64,000 nucleotides of DNA from Pseudomonadota bacterium. Its GTDB lineage: Bacteria > Pseudomonadota > Alphaproteobacteria > Micavibrionales > UBA2020. Shown here one piece after another: positions 49,364 through 58,021 of this stretch (its first letter is position 1; the number at the start of each line of letters is the position of its first letter). Under the pieces are notes generated by a model. The model was not told the DNA's origin, made no database searches, and was given only the letters and a program-made list of their open reading frames with translations. The DNA is taken from positions 124,001 to 188,000 of the forward strand of contig JAJZVA010000001.1 in assembly GCA_021845905.1 (NCBI GenBank), written 5' to 3'. A program made the position numbers and the translations under genes.

Positions 49364-50995
49364 ATGACAAAAAATGCAAGAGAAGATGCCGCGCTGGATG
49401 AAGCCCACGTCGGACACATCCGGGGTGCTTTAGGAACAATATTGCAGGACGACACAGGGCCGCGTTCCGGCTGGAAGGCAAAGTTGAAAACGCTGCTGGC
49501 CATCCTCGGCCCTGGCCTGATTGTCATGGTCGGCGATAACGATGCGGGGGCTTTTAGCACCTATACGCAAGCAGGACAGAATTACGGCACAACCCTGCTA
49601 TGGACGCTACTGCTGCTGGTTCCTGTCCTGTATGTTAATCAGGAAATGGTCTTGCGGTTGGGCGCAGTCTCCCGTGTCGGACATGCACGGCTCATTCTTG
49701 AGCGGTTCGGCAAGTTCTGGGGTGCTTTCAGCGTCATCGACCTGTTTTTGCTTAATGCCCTGACGATTGTCACGGAGTTTATCGGCATCAGCCTTGCCCT
49801 TAATTATCTCGGCCTGTCGAAAGAATGGGGTGTTGTCCTCTCGGCAGTGCTTATCATGGCGGCGGCAAGCACTGGAGATTTCCGCAAGTTTGAGCGTTTT
49901 TCTCTTATGTTGGTTGTTGGCAGCCTACTTCTGATCCCCGTCATTCTCAGCATCCACCCACCCATCGACCAGATCACCCATGATTTCTTTGTGCCACAAA
50001 TGCCGAAGGATGCCAAATTGAGTGATGTTATGCTGCTCATCATTGCCATTGTCGGAACAACTGTTGCGCCTTGGCAGCTTTTCTTCCAGCAAAGCTATGT
50101 CATCGACAAGCGCATCACCTCGCGCTTCATCCGCTATGAGCGCGTTGATCTCGCCATTGGTATCCTGCTGGTCATCATTGGCGGCGTTGCCATGATTGCC
50201 TTTGCAGCAGCTACCTATGCCGGACACACAGAGTTCGGCAATTTCACCGATGCAGGAGCTGTTGCTTTCGGATTGCAACAGTATGTCGGCCATATTCCTG
50301 CTGTGCTTTTTGCGCTTGCTCTGGTCGATGCCTGCATTATCGGCGCATCATCGGTCTCCCTCTCCACGGCCTATGCTCTCGGGGACGTGCTGTCTCTAAA
50401 ACATTCCCTGCACCGCAAGCCCAAGGAAGCAAAAGGCTTTTATGCTGTTTACTGTGGCTTGATCGCTCTGTCCGCTGCTTTGGTGCTGATCCCAGGTGTA
50501 CCGCTTGGCCTCCTGACCAATGCCGTCCAGACACTGGCAGGCGTTCTGCTGCCCAGTGCAACCGTCTTTTTGCTGCTGCTGTGCAATGACAAGGCTGTAT
50601 TAGGCCCTTGGGCTAATACACGTGGCCTCAATCTGTTTACAGGCGCAGTCATTGCCGTACTGGTCGTGCTGTCAATCATCCTGACAGCCTCCGTATTGTT
50701 CCCGGACATCAGTGAAAACCAGATCATTGGCATTCTTGTTGGCGGTGGGCTGCTTTCTCTGATTGTGACCCTCGGGGTCAAAATATTTGAACGCCGTTCC
50801 CGCAAGAAGAAGACAGATAAAGTCGATATTTCGGAGCGTAATACATGGCAAATGCCGCCACTCAAGCAGCTTGCACCCATGCAGCTAACCACGCTCAACC
50901 GTATCTGGCTTGCCGTCTTGCGGCTTTACCTGATCGTGGCAGGAGGTCTGGTTCTGGTGCGTATCGTTCAACTCGCTATGGGCGGTCAAGAATAA
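49364..50995 (+). CDS. NRAMP-family divalent metal transporter
   Basis: LGPGLIVMVGDNDAGAFSTYTQAGQNYGTTLLWTLLLLVPVLYVNQEMVLRLG. Confidence 0.93.
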   Translation: MTKNAREDAALDEAHVGHIRGALGTILQDDTGPRSGWKAKLKTLLAILGPGLIVMVGDNDAGAFSTYTQAGQNYGTTLLWTLLLLVPVLYVNQEMVLRLGAVSRVGHARLILERFGKFWGAFSVIDLFLLNALTIVTEFIGISLALNYLGLSKEWGVVLSAVLIMAAASTGDFRKFERFSLMLVVGSLLLIPVILSIHPPIDQITHDFFVPQMPKDAKLSDVMLLIIAIVGTTVAPWQLFFQQSYVIDKRITSRFIRYERVDLAIGILLVIIGGVAMIAFAAATYAGHTEFGNFTDAGAVAFGLQQYVGHIPAVLFALALVDACIIGASSVSLSTAYALGDVLSLKHSLHRKPKEAKGFYAVYCGLIALSAALVLIPGVPLGLLTNAVQTLAGVLLPSATVFLLLLCNDKAVLGPWANTRGLNLFTGAVIAVLVVLSIILTASVLFPDISENQIIGILVGGGLLSLIVTLGVKIFERRSRKKKTDKVDISERNTWQMPPLKQLAPMQLTTLNRIWLAVLRLYLIVAGGLVLVRIVQLAMGGQE

Positions 50996-51005
50996 GGAGG
51001 TAATC

Positions 51006-51086
51006 ATGAAAAAGACTCTGAAACTTCTCGGCATGGTTGTCTGTCTCATACCCTGCATGGCCTATGCAGAAGATAATCCCCAGTGA
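51006..51086 (+). pseudogene. Truncated secreted/membrane protein (signal peptide only)
   Basis: MKKTLKLLGMVVCLIPCMAYAEDNPQ*. Confidence 0.5.
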
Positions 51087-51245
51087 ACTCGATAGCGCAC
51101 TGCGTGCAGGTCATTCAGATGATAAGTATAGTCGTTCTGTATGCCGTTGGTGCCATAAACTTCCTGATTGCCCTTGACGGTTTCATTACCGCCTATCATG
51201 ACACTGGAAAGCGCACCGTTCTCGACAACGGATTTGGTCTTGATG

Positions 51246-51421
51246 TCTAGGCGGTATTAATACCCATGCCTATACTGGGAATAATGAACCGGTGCGAGCC
51301 ATTTTCGAGTTAGATTTTATAATTTTAGGAGCGATTTTATCACAAAGCCCTCTTGAAAACTTACACAATCTCTTACACAGTCAAAACAGAGACGCAATAT
51401 TATCATTATATATCAAATAGA
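51246..51421 (+). pseudogene. RHS core remnant with unrelated tail
   Basis: Frame reads LGGINTHAYTGNNEPVRAIFELDF..., cf. LGGINTYAYVVGNPV at the RHS core end; no start codon. Confidence 0.65.
51360..51379 (+). repeat. Paired CTTACACA repeats, putative integrase arm-type sites (right)
   Basis: CTTACACA at 51360-51367 and 51372-51379. Confidence 0.6.
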
Positions 51422-51438
51422 TAGGTTTTTTAGAGGGC

Positions 51439-51492
51439 ACTCAAAATCAGGTACCGCAAGGTGTGTTGGTTCGAGTCCGACCAGGGGCACCA
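51439..51492 (+). pseudogene. 3' half of split tRNA-Leu(CAA), including CCA
   Basis: ACTCAAAATCAGGTACCGCAAGGTGTGTTGGTTCGAGTCCGACCAGGGGCACCA. Confidence 0.93.
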
Positions 51493-51619
51493 TTTATTCA
51501 GGCGGGGTTCCGCTCTGCGCCTTCGGCGCAACCGCGATGCCCGCAAAGGCTATTTATCGACAGTCTCTCAACTGCACCATTTTGCGGATTTCTTTCTTTT
51601 AGTATATTTTTGGCTCAGC

Positions 51620-53104
51620 TTAATACCTGAGTTGCACGCGGGTCATAAGCAGGTCTTCATTTGGCCTGTCGCCGGTCGTCGCACCGCCTTTAAAAGTCTC
51701 GCGGGTGAAATCGGCATCCAGCTTGACCGCGGGATTGAAGTACCAGTTCATGCCCGCAGAGACTTCATATGCATGGCTTACGGAAGTTGACGGACTGGCA
51801 TAGAACGAAAACGCATTCGGATCGACATCCAGCTCGCTGTAACGTCCGACAAGTTCAAAAGCCCCCCATTGATTGGCCCGCGGATCGAAATCATGCTCCG
51901 GCCGCACGCCGCCATAACGCTCTTTCTCGCCCGTCAGCACATAGCCTGCGGTTGCTTCCCATGCCTTGTTGTGCAACATGGATTTATGGGCGCCATTTTG
52001 GACGCTTTGCCCCTCTTCGACATAGTCCGCCATCAGGCCGAAGGACTTGTAGTAATAGGTGAGTTGCGGATTAAGCCTCCAGACGTCGCCGTTGGCATAG
52101 GTGCCGGAGCCGTAGGAAAAAACGATCCGCTGCGCCTCCGACAGGAATCCGTTAGCAAGCTCGGATGTTGTGGAATTGCCTTCATGATTGCTCCCGTATG
52201 ATCCGGCAAGACCGGCGCCGAGAGCTTGCAAAGGCGCATCTCCGGTCAGGTAAAAGGGATGCGCAAAGATCCGCCCGTCGAAATCCTTGGCATTGCCGGC
52301 CTGGCCATTGCTGATAGTCAAATCCGGAGCGCCGTTAAAAATGCCTGCTTGATATTCAAGCGCATTGGGTATCGCCTGTCCGTAGAGCATCACGCCTTCA
52401 TCGCGTTGCGGCACAAGGTCGTTCGCATAGCTGCGCTCGATAAGAGGGAGTTCCTGCCCGGATTGCGCGCGTTCCAGTCCCAGAGGAGCCTTGAATTGCC
52501 CGAAGCGCGCATTCAGAAAGTTCGTCTCCGGCATGGGATGGAAATCGCCGTAGGCGTCAAAGAGACGCGCCTGCCCGGTGCCGAAATCCGTCATGATAAA
52601 GGCGTTGAAGTAATCCGTCATCTTGATATCGACAATCGGCCGCGCGCGGCGCACTTCGAAAGTATTCGTGCTTGTGCCAACGACTGATTTATGGTCGTTA
52701 AAAAACGTATGGCTGTCCAGTTGCGCATAGGCCGCGAAGCGCACGGCATACCGCCTGTCCGCCGAGGTGATGGCAAGCCCCTGGCTGGGATTGATTTCGA
52801 CTGACGGCGTTGCGGATTCCTTCTCTTCAATGGCGTCAAGGCGCTGACTGATCGTCTTGCTTTCGGCTGAAAAGCGATCACCGCCGGTCGCGGCCGGCGC
52901 CTGCGATCCGATGGCATCTTGCTCTTTCACCTTCCCGATCAATGCGTCAATCTGCTTCTGCTGGAGGGCGATCTGTTTCTGCTGGGCGGAGATTTGCGAT
53001 TGCAGCTTTTTAATGAGGATCATCTCATTGTCATCGGCATAGGCATGGCCCGACGCAAGCGTGACGATGGCCGTAGACGCAATGAACAAGGCCGCTCTTT
53101 TCAT
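51620..53104 (-). CDS. Phosphate-selective porin O/P-like outer membrane protein
   Basis: Signal peptide, coiled-coil LQSQISAQQKQIALQQKQIDAL, beta-rich body. Confidence 0.88.
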   Translation of the reverse strand: MKRAALFIASTAIVTLASGHAYADDNEMILIKKLQSQISAQQKQIALQQKQIDALIGKVKEQDAIGSQAPAATGGDRFSAESKTISQRLDAIEEKESATPSVEINPSQGLAITSADRRYAVRFAAYAQLDSHTFFNDHKSVVGTSTNTFEVRRARPIVDIKMTDYFNAFIMTDFGTGQARLFDAYGDFHPMPETNFLNARFGQFKAPLGLERAQSGQELPLIERSYANDLVPQRDEGVMLYGQAIPNALEYQAGIFNGAPDLTISNGQAGNAKDFDGRIFAHPFYLTGDAPLQALGAGLAGSYGSNHEGNSTTSELANGFLSEAQRIVFSYGSGTYANGDVWRLNPQLTYYYKSFGLMADYVEEGQSVQNGAHKSMLHNKAWEATAGYVLTGEKERYGGVRPEHDFDPRANQWGAFELVGRYSELDVDPNAFSFYASPSTSVSHAYEVSAGMNWYFNPAVKLDADFTRETFKGGATTGDRPNEDLLMTRVQLRY

Positions 53105-53286
53105 GACAACACTCCAGGACTGCCAGATGATCCGGTCAAAGGGGACGCGAGGAAATATTTCCGGTTTCAGGCAATAAAAAACCAGATCAGTTTAAACGGA
53201 TCATATAAAAATATCAAATTGAAAGCCGACAAGGGCAACCATCCCGCTTTTGCCTACACGGGCATGCCGCTTTTATGGCACAAAGG

Positions 53287-55039
53287 TTACCGCGCCGGAC
53301 GCGCAACCTTTTTGCCCGCAGCCGACCAGAGCGTGATTTGATTTCCCGAGTCCCTGTAGCCGTTATGCCCGCGCGGCGCGGCGGGGCTGGACGCCGCCTG
53401 AAACGCATGCGCCAGGCTCTCTGGCGTGGCCCCGCCCGTGCCGACGTTGAACGCCGTGATGTCGCCCGGATCGTTCGCCACGGCTTTTGCAAAGACTTCC
53501 GTCAGCTTTTTCCATTGCTGCCCGCTGACGTTTCCGCCCAGCGTCTCCAGAGAGTCGAACACCAGCTCGTCTTTTTCGCCGCGCCATGCCCATGTCTGAC
53601 CGATCACTTTTCCCTTCGCGTTTTCGACCACGTAAAAGCCACTGTCTTTGGAGGTGAATCCATGTTCCGCGCAGGCCGCACCCGCGCCGCCGATGGACTG
53701 GCAGCAGTCCGTCAGTTCGCCGAGAAACAATCCGCGCACGTCATCCTTGTCAAGGCGGCGGAACGCCGCGCCCGGCAGGTCGAAATCCTCGCCCTTGATC
53801 GCGATGTCCGGAATGTTTTTGACAGCTGGCGCGCGCTTCACGAGCGCCAGCGCTACTTCAAAATCTTTTTCTTCCACATCGTTTTCAAAGCACAAATCGG
53901 CCAGCACAGGATGCTCCGCCGCCCGCGCGTAGCAGAATTGCGATGCGATCTCGCGCGTTTTCACCATCGACCACGACTTTCCGTCGGCGGATTTCGCCGG
54001 CACGGGAATCCGGTCGGCGAACTTCACCAGCTTCGCCATCGACGGGCCGCATCTCAAAACGGCGTCGCCCCATGCCTTCAAATCCATCTCCGGCGTTTTC
54101 TTCTCCGGCAGCTTGATCATCTGAATGATGTCGTGCAGGGGTTGCCTGCCTGCAACGCCCCACTTCTCAAGATACTGCAAAACGCGGTCTTCCGTGCCGA
54201 ACAACCCGGAAGCGGGGAACGCATAAACGGCGGCTTCTTTCCCTGAATAGCCTTCCTGCTTGATCATCTCGCTTACCGCCGCAAACGCGACGGGACGGAA
54301 GTATGACGGATCATATACCGACAACTCGATGTCCGGAGGCTCTGCACGCGCCGCTTTTTTCCATGTATTATAATCACGCATAAATTTTTAAATTCTCTCT
54401 TTTCCTCTTTCGACATAACATTTATGTCCGCGCCAAGTTCCACGACCAGACAGCGCGCCACATGATAATCACCGTGAATGTACGCAGCTATCAGCGCCGC
54501 ATCATTATCCGCATGCACGTTCGCACCCTGTTTGACCAGATAGCGCACCACGTGGAGATGGCCATTTCCCGCAGCCCATCTCAGCGCCGCATCATTATCC
54601 GCGTGCACATCGGCACCCTGTTCTTCGATCAGATAGCGCACCACATCAAGATGGCCGTTTTGTGCAGCCCACATCAGCGCCTTATCATTATTCGCATGCA
54701 CGTCCGCGCCCTGTTTGACCAGATAGTGTACGACATCAAGATGACCGCAGACCGCTGCAAAGATCAACGCAAAATCTTCATGCGCATATATGTTTGCACC
54801 TGCCGCTACCAATTCCTTTAAACGCGCAAGGTCACCTTTTCGGATAGCATCGATAACCTGCTTCTCCCCATAAAGGATCAGCCTCTCTTCATCGCTTTCC
54901 CGCTTTGGCAACGCCGCCACGATGTCCTTATAGGTCTTCCGTTGTTGCGGCTTGGGCGCGGAAACGTCATCGAACGTTCCGGCGCGTCCGGCTTCCAGCA
55001 AGCGCCTTCAAGGCCTCCAGCGCCAGACGTACAGGTTGC
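53287..55039 (-). pseudogene. Ankyrin-repeat protein plus unknown C-terminal domain, apparently frameshifted twice
   Basis: MAKNEIPQPVRLALEALKALA frame, then ANK frame 54273-55001, then 53287-54381 frame (RDYNTWKKAARAEPPDIELS...). Confidence 0.65.
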
Positions 55040-55201
55040 GGTATTTCATTTTTTGCCATGGATCGAATCTTGAAGAAATTAATTTTCTATGATATATATT
55101 AATTCACATAATTATGCAACTAAAAATCACACGGATAAAAGCCGTCCGTTCTCCATGCCCCAAGCCTCAGATTTTATATATTTCTATTTAATATCAAAAA
55201 C

Positions 55202-56092
55202 TTAATGAGAAACGCCACATGCCGGCAGAGGCATTTTCAGCAACGACGGCCAGATATGCGCCCAGCCGCTGTTATGATGCGCTCCCGAGACAATCCGGCC
55301 CGCTACGCACGCGCCCTGCCCCGCCATCGCTTCATAGCCCTGATAGATGGCGGGCGTGATGACCGTGTCTTTTCCGCCGATAAAATGGATTTGCGGGATA
55401 CGGGCGATCGCGCGCGCGGCATCCTCCGGCGCAAGCGAGCCTGTCAGCGGGCTCAGGTCATGTATCCTTTGCATCGCCGCGCTGTCGATATCGCCAGCAA
55501 CAGTGCGCAGACTTGCGACGTCCGTCCGCCGCGCCGCCAGCAACACGGCGACCGCGCCTCCACCCGAATAACCGATCAGGTTTATCTTTGCAAAGCCGTA
55601 GCGCCGCTTCAGAACATTCAGCGCATGATTCATGGCATCGATGACGGTTGGAGAAAACCTCGCGAACGTCCAGTATTTCAAAGGACAGGGCGTCTGCGCC
55701 GCCATCCTGCTGTACTGGCAGGGCCGCGCGAGATATATGACGTTCGCGCCGTCGTCGCGCGCCGCGAGCTTCAGTCCGAGAGGATCGTCCGGCGTCGGAT
55801 CAAGCGACGGCGTATGCCGGTCGAGCCATGCATGGCCGTCACCCTCGATATAGACGTCGACAGGCCGCCCTTTTTGCGACAGGCGCAGGAAAGACGTGAG
55901 GACAAAAGGACGGGCGGTGATTTCAACATGCCGCAATCCTCCGCTGCGCGCGAGACGCGCGGCGATCTCCGCGCGTGGCGTAAAACTGCACCCGCCCGCC
56001 AAAAGAACAATCAGAAGAATATAAAAAGGATGCTGCGGCGTCCTGCCCGTGATATCGCGCGACAGACGTTTCATGACAACACGGGGCTCCAT
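55202..56092 (-). CDS. Alpha/beta-hydrolase-like lipoprotein (chromosomal paralog)
   Basis: LLAGGC lipobox; INLIGYSGGGAVAVLLAARRTDVASLRTVAGDID; similar to 47807-48667. Confidence 0.8.
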   Translation of the reverse strand: MEPRVVMKRLSRDITGRTPQHPFYILLIVLLAGGCSFTPRAEIAARLARSGGLRHVEITARPFVLTSFLRLSQKGRPVDVYIEGDGHAWLDRHTPSLDPTPDDPLGLKLAARDDGANVIYLARPCQYSRMAAQTPCPLKYWTFARFSPTVIDAMNHALNVLKRRYGFAKINLIGYSGGGAVAVLLAARRTDVASLRTVAGDIDSAAMQRIHDLSPLTGSLAPEDAARAIARIPQIHFIGGKDTVITPAIYQGYEAMAGQGACVAGRIVSGAHHNSGWAHIWPSLLKMPLPACGVSH

Positions 56093-56126
56093 CGGAAATT
56101 CCCCTGCCGAGGGGCTAGTTTAATGG

Positions 56127-56213
56127 CGGAAGGGGTGAGATTCGAACTCACGGTGAACTTGCGCCCACGCCAGTTTTCAAGACTGGAGCCATAAACCACT
56201 CGGCCACCCTTCC
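56127..56213 (-). tRNA. tRNA-Ser(UGA)
   Basis: GGAAGGGTGGCCGAGTGGTTTATGGCTCCAGTCTTGAAAACTGG...GGTTCGAATCTCACCCCTTCCG-type class II tRNA; encoded CCA at 56124-56126. Confidence 0.95.
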
Positions 56214-56234
56214 GGTCGCAAGCCCTTGAAAAAA

Positions 56235-56278
56235 TGGTGATCCCGGAGGGATTTGAACCCTCGACCCTCTGATTAAAA
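56235..56278 (-). pseudogene. 3' fragment of a tRNA-Lys(UUU)-like gene, probable att site
   Basis: TTTTAATCAGAGGGTCGAGGGTTCAAATCCCTCCGGGATCACCA; no D-arm or 5' acceptor adjacent. Confidence 0.8.
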
Positions 56279-56422
56279 GAAATTATAGGTCATTTCTCAG
56301 GATTTCGCCAAACTTTCATAAGCTTCTGTTTACAAACACTAATTTAGATCGTATATTACTCCATAGTTTCACAGAAACACTCTCTTCGCGCTACAATTTG
56401 GTCACTTATAGGTCACTTGAGA

Positions 56423-57718
56423 ATGGCTCAGAAACTTACAAAACGTAATATAGACGCCTTTCTTTACGAAGGCAATAACAGCACGGCATGGGATATTCGA
56501 TGGGATACGGTCATTCCGGGCTTCGGCGTGCGCGTTTATCCCTCCGGCAAAAAATCATACATTGTTCGCTATACCCATAAAAACAGAAAGCGTTTGCACA
56601 CCATCGGGCAGACCAGCAAAATTACGCTGAATGAAGCACGGGATTTGGCTGTTAAACACCTTGCCAAGATTGCAGACGACATAGACCCCGCCGCCGAAAA
56701 GCGCCGTATGCGCGGTGCCGAAACGGTATCCAAAGCTTTTGATACATTCATAGAGCGCTACGCCAAGGTGAAAAACAAGAACTGGGCAGAAACCAAACGT
56801 ATTTTTGACAATGACGTATTGCCCCATATCGGCAATCGGAGCGTGCCGGAAATTACGAAACAGGATATCTCCGGCCTCATAGATAAGATCGTTGATCGCG
56901 GCGCGGGCACCATGGCTAACCGCACTCTTGCAAATGTCAAAAAATTCTTTAGCTGGTGCGTCGAGCGCGATTATATCCAGTTTTCCCCCGCAGAAAAAAT
57001 TTCCAAACCTGCCCCCGTGGTATCCCGCGACCGCGTTCTGATTGCCGACGAAATCAGGGATATCTGGTATGCCTGCGAAGAAATCGGTTATCCCTACGGC
57101 GTAATCGTGCAACTGGCGTTTTTGACGGCGCAGCGACGCAACGAAATTGTCACGATGAAATGGGGCGATATAGATTTTAAAAACAAAATCTGGCACCTGC
57201 CCCGCGAAAATACCAAAACAGACAAGGCCAATGATATTCCGCTATCACCCCTTGCGCTGGAAATCCTGAAAAAAGCGCCCCGGCAGGAAGGCAGTGATTT
57301 AGTTTTTACCACAACCGGAAAAACGCCATATTCCGGCTTCACAAAGAGCAAAAACAACCTCGACAAGCGCGTGCAGAAAATCCGCACCCGCGAAAACCTT
57401 CCATCCGTGCCGGACTGGCGCTTTCACGATATCCGCCGCACCGCCGCCAGCCACATGGCTGGAATGGGCACCGCGCCGCATGTCGTCGAGAAAATCCTCA
57501 ATCACTCAAGCGGCATTATCAGCGGCGTTGCCGCCGTTTATAACAGGTACGAATACGGCGAAGAGAAGAAACAGGCGCTTTTGAAGTGGTCAAGATACCT
57601 TGAAGCGCTTCGGAAGCCGCTTCAAGCCGCTAGCGAAGCCGCTTCGAAGCGTGACGCTCAAACCGCTACAAGCGCTTCGGAAGCCGCTTCAAGCGGAAAA
57701 ACCCAAGCCGCTACATAG
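56423..57718 (+). CDS. Tyrosine recombinase (DUF4102-type integrase) with repetitive C-terminal tail
   Basis: NIDAFLYEGNNSTAWDIRWDTVIPGFGVRVYPSGKKSYIVRY; TAQRRNEIVTMKWGDI; FHDIRRTAASHMAGMGTAPHVVEKILNH. Confidence 0.96.
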   Translation: MAQKLTKRNIDAFLYEGNNSTAWDIRWDTVIPGFGVRVYPSGKKSYIVRYTHKNRKRLHTIGQTSKITLNEARDLAVKHLAKIADDIDPAAEKRRMRGAETVSKAFDTFIERYAKVKNKNWAETKRIFDNDVLPHIGNRSVPEITKQDISGLIDKIVDRGAGTMANRTLANVKKFFSWCVERDYIQFSPAEKISKPAPVVSRDRVLIADEIRDIWYACEEIGYPYGVIVQLAFLTAQRRNEIVTMKWGDIDFKNKIWHLPRENTKTDKANDIPLSPLALEILKKAPRQEGSDLVFTTTGKTPYSGFTKSKNNLDKRVQKIRTRENLPSVPDWRFHDIRRTAASHMAGMGTAPHVVEKILNHSSGIISGVAAVYNRYEYGEEKKQALLKWSRYLEALRKPLQAASEAASKRDAQTATSASEAASSGKTQAAT

Positions 57719-57860
57719 CCGCTTGTGGAAATTCTCAAGCGGCTTCAAATTCCGCTTCAAGCCGCTAGCGAAGCCGCTTCGCACGCTTCAAGCCGCTTGC
57801 CCCAAAGCCCCGAAATCCCGCTTCGGAAGCCGCTTCAACCGCTTCCGAAGCGGCTTCATG
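57601..57860. repeat. Dense AAGCCGCTTC-type repeat cluster
   Basis: 30-bp perfect direct repeat CCGCTTCAAGCCGCTAGCGAAGCCGCTTCG at 57617-57646 and 57752-57781, plus many short copies in both orientations. Confidence 0.85.
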
Positions 57861-57897
57861 GCGCTATTATGTCAGCATATGCCGTTATCAGGGCTTT

Positions 57898-57981
57898 GAT
57901 AGTACTATCGTATGCCGCCATATGGCGGCATACCGCATGAAAACCGTGATAATAATTGGATTATGGCAGGTTCTATGCCAT
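57898..57981. promoter_or_regulatory. Three palindromes upstream of hsdM
   Basis: GATAGTACTATC (57898-57909), GTATGCCGCCATATGGCGGCATAC (57910-57933), ATGGCA-N7-TGCCAT (57963-57981). Confidence 0.55.
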
Positions 57982-58021
57982 ACTTTGCCGCCAATATAGA
58001 TATTTTTTCAAAGAGTTAGTT

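Larger units (their letters stand above)
29074..51447. mobile_element. ~22.4 kb integrative and mobilizable element in tRNA-Leu(CAA); 9-bp core ACTCAAAAT at both ends
   Basis: Split tRNA halves at both ends, ACTCAAAAT at 29074-29082 and 51439-51447, integrase at left end, CTTACACA repeats near both ends, MobC and relaxase inside. Confidence 0.9.

Noticed and set aside
29043-51492. Intron in tRNA-Leu (group I introns are known in tRNA-Leu anticodon loops)
   Set aside because: The insert is ~22 kb with integrase, relaxase and cargo genes, so site-specific integration fits better
57601-57860. CRISPR array
   Set aside because: Repeats are short, irregularly spaced and partly coding; no unique regular spacers or cas genes
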